From assembly GCF_000744225.1 (NCBI RefSeq), contig NZ_JQLN01000006.1, positions 310,001 through 374,000 on the forward strand: a DNA stretch of 64,000 nt, in the 5' to 3' direction. How positions within the stretch are numbered: position 1 is the stretch's first letter; each line of letters starts with the position of its first letter. This document shows positions 1-7,840 of this stretch, one piece after another. The notes below the pieces were generated by a model, which was not told the DNA's origin, did no database searches, and saw only the letters and a program-made list of their open reading frames with translations. Source of the DNA: Kitasatospora mediocidica KCTC 9733. GTDB taxonomy: Bacteria > Actinomycetota > Actinomycetes > Streptomycetales > Streptomycetaceae. The position numbers were made by a program, and so were the translations under genes.

Positions 1-24
1 GGTCACCGCCCGGGCCTGACGGCG

Positions 25-438
25 TCAGCCCTGCGGCTGCCCGGGCTCGGTGGGGTGGGTGGGCTCGGACGCCGCGGCGTCCGGGCTCGCCGGCTCGGCG
101 GCCTGGGCCGCGTCGTCGGCCCGCAGGGCCGCGAGTTCGGCCTCCAGTTCCGCGACCCGGCTCTCCAGCCGCTGGGCCTGCGCCGCGGCGTCCCGGTAGG
201 CGTCCTTGTGACGCTTGGCGACGTCCGAGAGGGTGTCCACCCGGTCGGCGAAGGCGTCCCGCTCCGCGGCGATCGGCCCGGCCACCTGGAAAGCCACCGT
301 CCCGGCGATCCAGTCCGCCCACTCGTTGATCCGCTGCCGGCCGGCGGCTCCGTGCAGCGTGGCGTCCTGGAGGCCGTCGAGCATGGCCGGGCGGATGGCG
401 TCGGCGATGCGCTGCGGTAGGCCGGGCTGCTTGGTCAC
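25..438 (-). CDS. Coiled-coil hypothetical protein
   Basis: Predicted 137-residue soluble protein of unknown function. The GTG at 438 is chosen because an AGGAG-type ribosome site lies just upstream; the reading frame stays open further 5' but that extension is Arg/Pro-rich and looks non-coding. Residues about 60-105 carry a heptad-like pattern (LESRVAELEAELAALRA) that should form a coiled coil, followed by an Ala/Pro/Glu-rich low-complexity tail. No catalytic motif, signal peptide or membrane segment is visible. It lies downstream of, and in the same direction as, the GH2 gene, but the 125-bp gap gives no sign of coupling. Confidence 0.6.
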   Translation of the reverse strand: MTKQPGLPQRIADAIRPAMLDGLQDATLHGAAGRQRINEWADWIAGTVAFQVAGPIAAERDAFADRVDTLSDVAKRHKDAYRDAAAQAQRLESRVAELEAELAALRADDAAQAAEPASPDAAASEPTHPTEPGQPQG

Positions 439-530
439 AGCTGCTCCTGGGTGACGGTACGGGCGGTGTCGAGGAGGCGATCTTCCCACGTCGCGGTACC
501 TGTCCGGACTGCCGGGGGCACTGCGCCGGA

Positions 531-546
531 CCGACGTCGCCGTCGG
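531..546. terminator. Weak hairpin after the GH2 gene
   Basis: A short stem CCGACG-TCGC-CGTCGG lies about 20 bp past the stop of the leftward GH2 gene. It could act as a terminator, but the stem is only six pairs and has no U-tract, so the call is tentative. Confidence 0.3.
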
Positions 547-563
547 CCCGGGCAGGCCCCGGT

Positions 564-3452
564 TCAGCCGCCCACGGTGACGTCGAACCTCGCGGCGTTG
601 GACCCGGCGACGCTGATCACCGGCGTCGCGCCCGCGAGGTCGGCGGCGCGGTAGGTGACGCTCAGCGTCTGCGACTCACCGGGCCACAGCGTCACGTCGT
701 CGTCGCTCCACAGCGCGGAGCGCACCTCGTTGTCGCCGGACAGCTCGCCACCCGAGGCGGTGCCGCGCCGCAGGTCGGTGCGGAGGAAGAACCCGACGGT
801 CGGGGTGGTCGAGGTGTTGGTGAGCGTCACGTCCGTGACGGTGTCGGCGCCGTCGGGGCCGGGCCGGCTCCTGGTGCTGAGCCCGGTGGCGGTGATCGTG
901 CTCGGCGGCAGCGACGCGAGGCCCTGGAGCGCCGCGTACTGGGTCATGGTCGCGTTGTCGTTGCCGTTGGTGGCCGACCAGTTGATCACGTCCTGCTGGG
1001 TGGACTGCCAGTACACGTTGCGGTCCACCACCGTGCCGTTCTGACGCAGCGTCAGTTCGACGAAGTACGTCTGCGCGGCGGCCGGGGCGTTGGTGGCGGC
1101 CGGAACCCTGGGCGTGAGAACGGAGTTGAGGACCTGCTGGCCGGTCAGGCTCATTCCGCCGGCGGTCCGGTCGTCCAGCACGGTGCCGGCCAGGTCGTAG
1201 ACCCTGGCCTCCACCGAGAGGCCGCCCTGAGTCGTGGAGCCCAGGTTGTCCAGGGTGACCGTGCCGTTGTCCTGGGTGTAGGTCGCGTGCAGGGTCTCGT
1301 TGCCCTTCTTGGCGCCGAAGTACGCGCCGGGCTGGTCGCCGTCCTGGTTGTAGAGGTCCCAGAGCAGGCTCGGCCAGCCCTTGTTGAGCTGCCAGTAGAT
1401 GGTGCCGGTGGACGGGGTGGCCGCGTTGGTGGAGTGGTCGAGGAAGGCCTCGAACTGCGCCCGGGTGTTCTCGTAGTTCTGGATCTGGGCCTTCTCCACG
1501 AAGTCGGCCAGGTTCTTCGGGGCGCCGAAGCGCGCGGTCAGCGCCCGGTCGAAGTAGTAGAGCGTGCCGAACTGGTACTGGCCATGCCCGTTCTCGTAGT
1601 TGGCGTGGTACTGGTTGTCCGTCGCGGACTGCCACAGCTGGGCCTGGTCGGCGGGGGAGAGGAACCGGTCGAGCGAGTCCTGGGTCGGGACGGTGTCCCC
1701 GGCGCTCTGCTCGCTGCCGAAGCCCCACGAGCCGCCCGCGTTGGTCTGGTTGTCGTTCGGCTGGTTGTGCGTGGTGTCGTACCAGTAGTCCGGCGGCACC
1801 CAGTCGTACGGCCCCTCCTTCTCGCCCGAGTCCCCAAGGATCGGCGAGCTGTTCTCCTCGGCGGAGGAGACCACGGGGACGTCGAAGTCGGCCTGGGCGA
1901 AGGCCGCCAGGGTCGCCTTCTCGTCCGCCGCGCTCGGCGCGTTGTCGCTCCAGCTGAACGTCACCACGCTGGGGTGGTCGACCTCGTTCTGCCCGACGGT
2001 GAGCGCGGAGTCGGCGGCGACGGTCAGCGCCTGCCCGCCGAGCTTGCCCTCCCAGGCGTCGCAGCACTGGTAGCCGGAGTCGATCATGATTCCGGCCTGG
2101 TCCATCCGGGTGTAGAAGTCGTCCGGGAACATGTGTCCCTCGATCCGGACCAGGTTGACGCCCAGGTTCTTCAGCAGCGCGATCTGCCGGGCGATGTCCG
2201 CCGAGGAGTAGTGCAGGAAGAGGTCCTCGGTGAAGCCGCCGCCGCGCACCACGAACGGCACGCCGTTGACGGCGTAGCGGCGCACCCCGAGCGGGTCGAC
2301 CGGGCCGGCGCCGACCAGCGAGGAGGCGACGCTCCTGACGCCGAAGGTGCCGGTCGTCGAACTGGAGAGTGAACTGCCCTGCGTCACCGAGGTGGTGAGG
2401 GTGTAGAGCGGCTGCGCCCCCATCTGGTAGGGCCACCACACCTGCGGTCTGGGGATGGTCAGCGCCGGAAAGGCGGCCGGGGTGAACGAGACCGTCCTGG
2501 TGCTGTTCGCGGGCACGGTCACGGTCTGCTGGACGGAGACCGGCTGCGCGCCGCCGGTGGGGGCGGTCACCGTCGCCGACACCGTCCCGGTCTGCGCGGA
2601 GGCGGTGGTGTTGGTGACGTTCGTCCGGACCGTCAGCGCCGAGCTGCTGAGGTCGGCGGCGTTGGCCTCCACCACGTGCGAGTCGGCGTTGCTCAGGGCG
2701 TTCGTGACCTGGAGCTCGACCGGGAACTGGATGCCGGTGTTGTTGTCCGGCGGGATCTGGTTCCAGTCCACGTCGTCCAGCGTGAGCATGGTGCTCGGGT
2801 TGTTCGGATAGACCTTCAGCGCCAGGCTGTTGGTCCCCGGCTTCAGCACCTTGGTGACGTCGAAGGTGTAGCGGGTGTAGGCACCCTCCACGGTGGCCTG
2901 GGTCGCCACCTCCTTGCCGTCGACCCAGACGTCGGCCTGTCCGACGATGCCGTTGACCACCAGGGCGGCGGACTGACCCGGGCCGAGCGCGGCGGTGAAG
3001 TCGGTGCGGTACCACCAGGGCACGTCGAACCGTGGGACGGTGTCCGCCCCGACCTTGCTCTGATAGCCGAAGCAGGTCTTCATCCGGGTCGAGTAGTCGA
3101 CGTCGGGGCAGGTGCCGTTCTGCAGCAGCGCCTCGATCTCGGTGCCGGGCGCGCCGCCGTCGTCGTTCGCCACCGGCAGCCAGCCGCCGGTGGCGAAGCC
3201 GGGCGCGGAGATCGCGGCGCCGCCCTGGGTGGCGGACGCGCTGCTGGTCACCCGCCAGCCGGCGGACCCGAGGACCGTTCCGGGGACGGGGGTGGGCTGG
3301 GCGTGCGCCGCGTCGGCCGCGACCCCGACGAGCGGGGCCGGCCCGCCGGCGGCGGCGGTGTGCGCGGCGCCGGAACCGGCGGAGGTGCCGAGCAGCGCGA
3401 TCACCGCCAGCAGGGGTAGCACCGCGCGGGGCGGTGAGATTCGGACGTTCAC
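564..3452 (-). CDS. csxA: Secreted GH2 exo-beta-D-glucosaminidase
   Basis: A 962-residue extracellular glycoside hydrolase family 2 protein, probably releasing glucosamine from the non-reducing end of chitosan oligomers. A signal peptide (hydrophobic residues about 10-28) precedes the GH2 sugar-binding and immunoglobulin-like domains (about 60-370) and the TIM-barrel (about 390-720). The acid/base region reads WSDNAPS with Asp503, and the nucleophile region GFGSEQSAG with Glu581. An Asp acid/base with a Glu nucleophile is characteristic of CsxA-type exo-glucosaminidases, whereas most GH2 enzymes use two Glu. Translation starts at GTG behind GGGAGG. A near-perfect 19-bp palindrome sits 14 bp upstream of the start, so the gene is probably under tight repression. 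A mannosylglycoprotein endo-beta-mannosidase-like activity is the main alternative. Confidence 0.85.
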   Translation of the reverse strand: MNVRISPPRAVLPLLAVIALLGTSAGSGAAHTAAAGGPAPLVGVAADAAHAQPTPVPGTVLGSAGWRVTSSASATQGGAAISAPGFATGGWLPVANDDGGAPGTEIEALLQNGTCPDVDYSTRMKTCFGYQSKVGADTVPRFDVPWWYRTDFTAALGPGQSAALVVNGIVGQADVWVDGKEVATQATVEGAYTRYTFDVTKVLKPGTNSLALKVYPNNPSTMLTLDDVDWNQIPPDNNTGIQFPVELQVTNALSNADSHVVEANAADLSSSALTVRTNVTNTTASAQTGTVSATVTAPTGGAQPVSVQQTVTVPANSTRTVSFTPAAFPALTIPRPQVWWPYQMGAQPLYTLTTSVTQGSSLSSSTTGTFGVRSVASSLVGAGPVDPLGVRRYAVNGVPFVVRGGGFTEDLFLHYSSADIARQIALLKNLGVNLVRIEGHMFPDDFYTRMDQAGIMIDSGYQCCDAWEGKLGGQALTVAADSALTVGQNEVDHPSVVTFSWSDNAPSAADEKATLAAFAQADFDVPVVSSAEENSSPILGDSGEKEGPYDWVPPDYWYDTTHNQPNDNQTNAGGSWGFGSEQSAGDTVPTQDSLDRFLSPADQAQLWQSATDNQYHANYENGHGQYQFGTLYYFDRALTARFGAPKNLADFVEKAQIQNYENTRAQFEAFLDHSTNAATPSTGTIYWQLNKGWPSLLWDLYNQDGDQPGAYFGAKKGNETLHATYTQDNGTVTLDNLGSTTQGGLSVEARVYDLAGTVLDDRTAGGMSLTGQQVLNSVLTPRVPAATNAPAAAQTYFVELTLRQNGTVVDRNVYWQSTQQDVINWSATNGNDNATMTQYAALQGLASLPPSTITATGLSTRSRPGPDGADTVTDVTLTNTSTTPTVGFFLRTDLRRGTASGGELSGDNEVRSALWSDDDVTLWPGESQTLSVTYRAADLAGATPVISVAGSNAARFDVTVGG

Positions 3453-3465
3453 TCTGATCCTCCCA

Positions 3466-3484
3466 GTTAGTAAAGTTTCCTAAC
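3466..3484. promoter_or_regulatory. ROK-type operator palindrome in the glucosaminidase promoter
   Basis: GTTAGTAAAGTTTCCTAAC is a 19-bp inverted repeat, with the centre base unpaired and one mismatched pair. It lies just upstream of the GH2 ribosome site. AT-rich palindromes of this style are bound by ROK-family repressors; CsnR controls Streptomyces chitosanase genes through a palindrome, but I cannot confirm the exact consensus from memory. Confidence 0.6.
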
Positions 3485-3553
3485 TTAACCGGGAAGGTAA
3501 CGCCCACCCTCGGTGCGGTCAACGGTCCCGGCACGCCCGGTTGCCGGTCGGTC

Positions 3554-4384
3554 TCAGTCGGCCCAGACGCGCGCCAGGCAGCGCGGGGAGCCCTGGAGCG
3601 GCGGATCCGTGAACGCCGTCCGGCCGTGCAGGACCACGGTGTTGTCCAGCAGCAGGAGGTCACCGCGGCGCAGCCGCAGCCGCACGACCATCCGCGGGTC
3701 GGCCAGGACCTCGTCGAAGGCCTCCAGTGCGGCCGCCTGTGCGGGGGTGAAGGGCACGCCGCTCTCGTCCTGGCCGCGCCCGATCCAGTACCTGTTGTAC
3801 TGCACCCGCAGGCCGTCGGCGGTCCTGCGGAAGACGGGATGGATCCGCTCGAAGTCCGGCCCGCGGCCGAAGTCGAAGTCCTGGTAGAGCTGCTGGAGGA
3901 CGCCAGGCCGCCCGGCCAGCAGCCGGTCGTGCACGGCATGCCCACTGACCAGCAGCGACTCCCCGCCGTACAGCGCCGGCCGGACGCACAGCAGCGCGAG
4001 CACCCGCGGTGACCCGGGAAACCCCGACCGGTCCGTGTGCGGGCCCAGACCCTGGTCGTCCCGCTCCGAGGCCGACGGCCCCGAGGCGGCGACCAGCAGG
4101 TTCTCCGGACGGACGCCGGAGCCGCGCGGTCGCGCTCCGGCCACCCGCGCGACCAGCCGCCGGCACAGCTCCACGCACTGCCCGTCGTCCAGTCCGTCCA
4201 GGTCCACGCCCCGCAGCAGCGCCAGTCCGGGGCCGCTCCGCAGCCGCCGGACGACCCGCGCGGCCGGCTCCGGCGCCGTCGCGCCGCCCGCCGCGGGCGG
4301 CCGGAACGGAACCAGCCAGTCGGCCTCCGTCAGCGTGTCACGCTCCCACACCGTGCCTCCCCCGACAGCGGCATGCTCCACCAT
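3554..4384 (-). CDS. TauD/TfdA-like Fe(II)/2-oxoglutarate dioxygenase
   Basis: Predicted 276-residue non-haem iron dioxygenase. The facial triad is visible: His116-Thr-Asp118 (GPHTDRSG) and distal His253 (LHGRTAF), with Arg272 near the C-terminus as the likely 2-oxoglutarate anchor. The fold resembles TauD/TfdA and clavaminate-synthase-like enzymes that hydroxylate or desaturate amino-acid-derived substrates. The substrate is unknown. The ATG at 4384 is preceded by GGGAGGG. The gene diverges from an MFS exporter, 243 bp away, so the two may form a small biosynthesis/export or detoxification unit. There is no signal peptide, so it should be cytoplasmic. Confidence 0.75.
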   Translation of the reverse strand: MVEHAAVGGGTVWERDTLTEADWLVPFRPPAAGGATAPEPAARVVRRLRSGPGLALLRGVDLDGLDDGQCVELCRRLVARVAGARPRGSGVRPENLLVAASGPSASERDDQGLGPHTDRSGFPGSPRVLALLCVRPALYGGESLLVSGHAVHDRLLAGRPGVLQQLYQDFDFGRGPDFERIHPVFRRTADGLRVQYNRYWIGRGQDESGVPFTPAQAAALEAFDEVLADPRMVVRLRLRRGDLLLLDNTVVLHGRTAFTDPPLQGSPRCLARVWAD

Positions 4385-4489
4385 CGATGCGCTCCCTCCC
4401 GGGCCCGTCCACACGGACTCGTCGCGGCTACCAGCTATGGCACGCGCGCGGCTCCCCGCAGAAGGGCGCGGCCCGGGGCGCACGAAGCA

Positions 4490-4527
4490 CCGGCGTCCGG
4501 GGTCCGGCGTCCGGGGTCCGGCGTCCG
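4490..4527. repeat. 14-bp tandem repeat, 2.7 copies
   Basis: The unit CCGGCGTCCGGGGT occurs twice in perfect tandem, followed by ten bases of a third copy. It lies in the divergent gap between the dioxygenase and the MFS exporter. It may be a variable-number repeat; no function is evident. Confidence 0.7.
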
Positions 4528-4627
4528 AATCCGCCCCCGCCCGTCCGCCGTCGCCGCCGGGAGCTTTTCGCCGCCGTGTCGGCCGTGCCTGCGACGGGGT
4601 GCACCGGCCCGGTGCCACGATCAGGGA

Positions 4628-6118
4628 ATGCCGATCCCCACCGAACCGCCGCCGACCGGGCGGGACCACCGCTGGCAGGCGCTCGCGGTCTGCCTGGTCG
4701 CCGGGTTCATGACCCTGCTGGACGTCAGCATCGTGAACGTCGCGCTGCCCTCGATCCGCAGCGGCCTGCGGATGTCGGAGAGCGGCCTCCAGTGGATCCT
4801 CTCGGGCTACGCGCTGACCTTCGGTCTGGCCCTGGTCCCGGCCGGGCGCCTCGGCGACGCACGCAGTCGGCGCGGCGTCTTCATGACGGGTCTGGCCCTG
4901 TTCACCGCCACCAGCGCACTCGCCGGCGCCGCCCAGAGCGAGGCCTGGCTGGTGGGTGCCCGGCTGCTCCAGGGGATGGCGGGCGGGCTGCTGGTGCCGC
5001 AGGTCTCCGGCTTCATCCAGCAGCTCTTCCGGGGCGCCGAGCGCGGCAAGGCGTTCGGCCTGCTGGGCGCCACCATCGGGCTCTCCACGGCCGTCGGACC
5101 GTTGCTGGGCGGTCTGCTCATCGAGGCGTTCGGCGCCGAGCAGGGCTGGCGCTGGGTCTTCTACGTCAACCTGCCGATCGGCCTCCTCACCCTCCCGCTG
5201 GCGATGCGCCTGCTGCCACCGCCGCCCGCACGGGAGGCGGCGGAGCGCCGGCGCGGCGACTTCGACCCGCTCGGCGTGCTGCTGCTCGGTCTGGGCACGG
5301 TCCTGCTGCTGCTCCCCTTCGTGCAGGAGCAGCAGTGGCCGGGCGCCGCCAAGTGGCTGCTGGTGCCCGCCTCCGCCGTGCTGTTGGCGGCCTTCGTGCT
5401 CTGGGAGCGGCGCTACGCCCGGCACGGCGAGCCGCTGGTCAACATGCGGCTCTTCGAGGCCCGTTCGTTCTCGCTCGGCACGCTGCTCTCGCTGGTCTAC
5501 TTCGCCGGCTTCACCGCGATCTTCTTCATCTTCACGCTCTACCTGCAGAACGGTCTGCACTACAGCGCGCTGGCGGCCGGGCTGGCGATCACCCCGTTCG
5601 CGCTCGGCTCGGGCGTCGCGGCCGCGATCGGCGGCCGGGTGGTGAGCCGGTTCGGCCGCCCGCTGGTGGCCGCGGGCCTGGTGCTGGTCGTGCTGGGGCT
5701 GGCGGCGGCCGCGGTAGCCGTCCATCTGTGGTCGGGCCCGTCCGTCGGCTGGACCACGCTGGGCCCGCTGCTGGTGGCCGGGATCGGCAGTGGCCTGGTG
5801 ATCTCGCCCAACCAGACGCTCACCCTCAGCGAGGTCCCGGTGAGCCGGGCGGGCAGCGCGGGCGGTGTGCTGCAGACCGCGCAGCGGATCGGGTCGGCGG
5901 TGGGCATCGCCGCGGTGGGATCGGTCTTCTTCTCCCGGGTCGCCTCGGACGGCGGCGACTGGGCGGGCGCCTTCGAGTGGGGCCTCGCGGTGGCCGTCGG
6001 GTTCATCCTGCTGGCGCTGCTCACCACGCTGCTGGACATCTTCGGCGGCGCCCGCGCGGACCGGCTGCCGATCCCGCTCCCGGCCCGGGCGGGCGACCGG
6101 ACGGGCGACCGGAGCTGA
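4628..6118 (+). CDS. MFS drug exporter, DHA2 (14-TM) type
   Basis: A 496-residue inner-membrane proton-coupled exporter of the EmrB/QacA family. The motif LDVSIVNVALPSI in TM1 is typical of the 14-TM DHA2 group, and GRLGDARSRR in the loop after TM2 corresponds to MFS motif A. Many hydrophobic segments continue to about residue 480. The ATG at 4628 is preceded by AGGGA. The gene is divergent from the 2-oxoglutarate dioxygenase and convergent with an alpha/beta hydrolase. The substrate cannot be read from sequence; toxic hydrophobic compounds or an endogenous metabolite are likely. Confidence 0.85.
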   Translation: MPIPTEPPPTGRDHRWQALAVCLVAGFMTLLDVSIVNVALPSIRSGLRMSESGLQWILSGYALTFGLALVPAGRLGDARSRRGVFMTGLALFTATSALAGAAQSEAWLVGARLLQGMAGGLLVPQVSGFIQQLFRGAERGKAFGLLGATIGLSTAVGPLLGGLLIEAFGAEQGWRWVFYVNLPIGLLTLPLAMRLLPPPPAREAAERRRGDFDPLGVLLLGLGTVLLLLPFVQEQQWPGAAKWLLVPASAVLLAAFVLWERRYARHGEPLVNMRLFEARSFSLGTLLSLVYFAGFTAIFFIFTLYLQNGLHYSALAAGLAITPFALGSGVAAAIGGRVVSRFGRPLVAAGLVLVVLGLAAAAVAVHLWSGPSVGWTTLGPLLVAGIGSGLVISPNQTLTLSEVPVSRAGSAGGVLQTAQRIGSAVGIAAVGSVFFSRVASDGGDWAGAFEWGLAVAVGFILLALLTTLLDIFGGARADRLPIPLPARAGDRTGDRS

Positions 6119-6129
6119 CGGCGGCTGTC

Positions 6130-6180
6130 GGCGCCCCGGTCACCGCGCCCGGAACCCCGTCGGGGACCGGGAGGGGCGCC
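6130..6180. terminator. Bidirectional terminator between MFS and hydrolase
   Basis: The inverted repeat GGCGCCCC...GGGGCGCC, with further pairing of GGT/ACC inside, occupies the gap between two convergent stop codons. It can serve both genes. Confidence 0.55.
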
Positions 6181-6198
6181 ACCCCGCTCGACGGGCCG

Positions 6199-7122
6199 TC
6201 AGAAACCGGTCGGTGCCTGCGCCGCGACCGTGGCCAACCGGTCGAGGATGAAGCGGCCGGCCCGGTCCAGCGCCGCGTCCGCCTCGTCGAGCGAGCCGGT
6301 GAAGGACTGGAAGACGTGCGGCACGTCGGCGGTGACGTCGAGGATCACGTCGACACCGGCGGCGGCCGCCCGGGTCGCCAGCCGGGTCGAGTCGTCGAGC
6401 AGCAGCTCGTTCGTCCCGGCCTGCAACAGCAGCGGGGGAAACCCGGTCAGGTCGGCCAGCACGGCGGGGCTCAGCAGCGGCTGCCGAGGGTCCTGGCCGG
6501 CCAGGTAGTGGGCGCCCACCTGCTCCAGCGACCGCCGGGTGAACAGCGGGTCGATGCCGTGCTTGGTCGTCATGCTCTCGCCGCTGCGGGTTGCGTCCAG
6601 CCCCGGCGAGAACGCGACGACCGCGGCCGGGAGCGGCAGTCCGGCGTCACGCGCGGCGAGGGTGGTGACGACGCTCAGCCCGCCGCCGGCCGAGTCCCCG
6701 GCCAGCACGATCTGTCCGGCCGGCACGCCCTGCTCCAGCAGCTCGCGATAGGCCGCGAGGGCGTCCTCGATCGCGGCCGGGAACGGATGCTCCGGTGCGA
6801 GCCGGTAGTCGAGCGAGACGGCCCGGGCGCCGGTGCGGCGCACCAGGGCCCCGGTGATGTGCTGGGCGGTGGCGGGCGAGCCGAACACCCCGGACCCGCC
6901 GTGGAAGTAGAGAATCGTCCCGCCGGTGACGCCGTCCTGCGGCTCGATCCTCAGCGCCGGACGGCCACCGAGGGAATCCTCGGTGAGGGTGACGCCGGTC
7001 GGCGCCGGGTTGTCGGCCATCAGGGCGACGAAGGCCGCGCGCAGCTCTTCCGGTGTGCGACTGCCGTCGAACGGCGCTGCCCGTAGCAGGGCGTCCACGG
7101 CCGCGCGCTGTTCCTTGCTCAT
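6199..7122 (-). CDS. HSL-family alpha/beta hydrolase (esterase)
   Basis: A 307-residue cytoplasmic carboxylesterase/lipase of the hormone-sensitive-lipase family. The oxyanion motif HGG is at residues 74-76 (LYFHGGSG), the nucleophile elbow GDSAGGG has Ser144, and an Asp and a His follow in the C-terminal third (VPHVF), as expected for the triad. The ATG at 7122 has an upstream GGGAG. It is transcribed away from a MarR-family gene over a 110-bp gap holding a strong palindrome. The hydrolase is therefore likely to be de-repressed by an ester or phenolic ligand of that regulator. Confidence 0.85.
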   Translation of the reverse strand: MSKEQRAAVDALLRAAPFDGSRTPEELRAAFVALMADNPAPTGVTLTEDSLGGRPALRIEPQDGVTGGTILYFHGGSGVFGSPATAQHITGALVRRTGARAVSLDYRLAPEHPFPAAIEDALAAYRELLEQGVPAGQIVLAGDSAGGGLSVVTTLAARDAGLPLPAAVVAFSPGLDATRSGESMTTKHGIDPLFTRRSLEQVGAHYLAGQDPRQPLLSPAVLADLTGFPPLLLQAGTNELLLDDSTRLATRAAAAGVDVILDVTADVPHVFQSFTGSLDEADAALDRAGRFILDRLATVAAQAPTGF

Positions 7123-7188
7123 GCTGCTGCTCCCCGGAGTCGGGTGGGTTTGGGATCATGGCTCGCTGAAGGTGCGTGCCTTTCCCTC

Positions 7189-7210
7189 ACTATATTCCAT
7201 GGAAGATAGT
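7189..7210. promoter_or_regulatory. 22-bp MarR-type operator in a divergent promoter
   Basis: The half-site ACTATNTTCCA is repeated in inverted orientation (TGGAANATAGT) without a spacer, 20 of 22 bases being symmetric. It lies between the divergently transcribed hydrolase and MarR gene, 23 bp upstream of the MarR start. This is the expected size and place for a MarR-dimer operator controlling both genes. Confidence 0.8.
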
Positions 7211-7232
7211 TCTCAAGAATCTGGAGTGCCGT

Positions 7233-7685
7233 GTGACCGATCACATGCAGGTGTTCGCTGACCTCGTCCGCTACGAGACGAGGCTCTACAACGTCCTGGG
7301 TGAGCGGTTGCGGGCCCAGCACGGCCTCACCGTCGGCCAGTTCGAGTTCCTGCGGATCATCGGCGGGCGCGACGACTGCCGGGTGAACGACCTCGCGCAC
7401 GAGATCGCCATCACCGTGGGCGCCACCAGCAAGGGAGTGGACCGCCTTGAGGCCGCGGGGTGGGTCAGCCGTCGCCCCAACCCGCAGAACCGCCGCTCGT
7501 CGCTGCTCGGCCTGACGGAGGCCGGCCGGGCCCTGCTGGACGCCGCGACGCCGACGTTCGAGAACGAGCTGCGGACCTGGCTCGGCGACCCGTTGACGCC
7601 CAAGGCGCTCGACCAGCTGGCGGCGGCGGTCGCGCTGCTGCGCGAGACCCTGGAGGATGCGCGGGTCGGCATGCCGACGGGGTGA
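7233..7685 (+). CDS. MarR-family transcriptional regulator
   Basis: A 150-residue winged-helix dimeric regulator. The HTH (about residues 45-90) includes VNDLAHEIAITVGATSKGVDRLEAAGWVSR, and the wing has the NPQNRRSSLLGLTEAG pattern of MarR proteins. The GTG at 7233 is chosen because GGAG lies six bases upstream; an in-frame upstream ATG would start inside the operator. It probably represses itself and the divergent esterase through the 7189-7210 palindrome, and responds to a small aromatic or ester ligand. Confidence 0.85.
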   Translation: MTDHMQVFADLVRYETRLYNVLGERLRAQHGLTVGQFEFLRIIGGRDDCRVNDLAHEIAITVGATSKGVDRLEAAGWVSRRPNPQNRRSSLLGLTEAGRALLDAATPTFENELRTWLGDPLTPKALDQLAAAVALLRETLEDARVGMPTG

Positions 7686-7840
7686 GCCGATGCCGGACCG
7701 GGGTGGTCGCGGCCTGGCCCGGGCAGCCGCCGTCCGGGGGAATCCCCGGCGGCTGGCCGCCGCCTTCGCGTGGTGAACGACCATGCGGTCCGAGGGTGAT
7801 GACTGACAGTCAGTCGGATCGTCCACCCCTTGGAGGCACC

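Noticed and set aside
676..3945. Very long overlapping minus-strand frame across the glucosaminidase gene
   Set aside because: Arg/Pro/Gly-rich composition and lack of family motifs show it is a shadow of the GH2 gene in a high-GC genome.
4009..7086. 1025-residue plus-strand frame spanning the MFS and hydrolase genes
   Set aside because: It crosses a terminator and two real genes in the wrong frame, and its composition is Arg/Gly/Pro-rich; a shadow.
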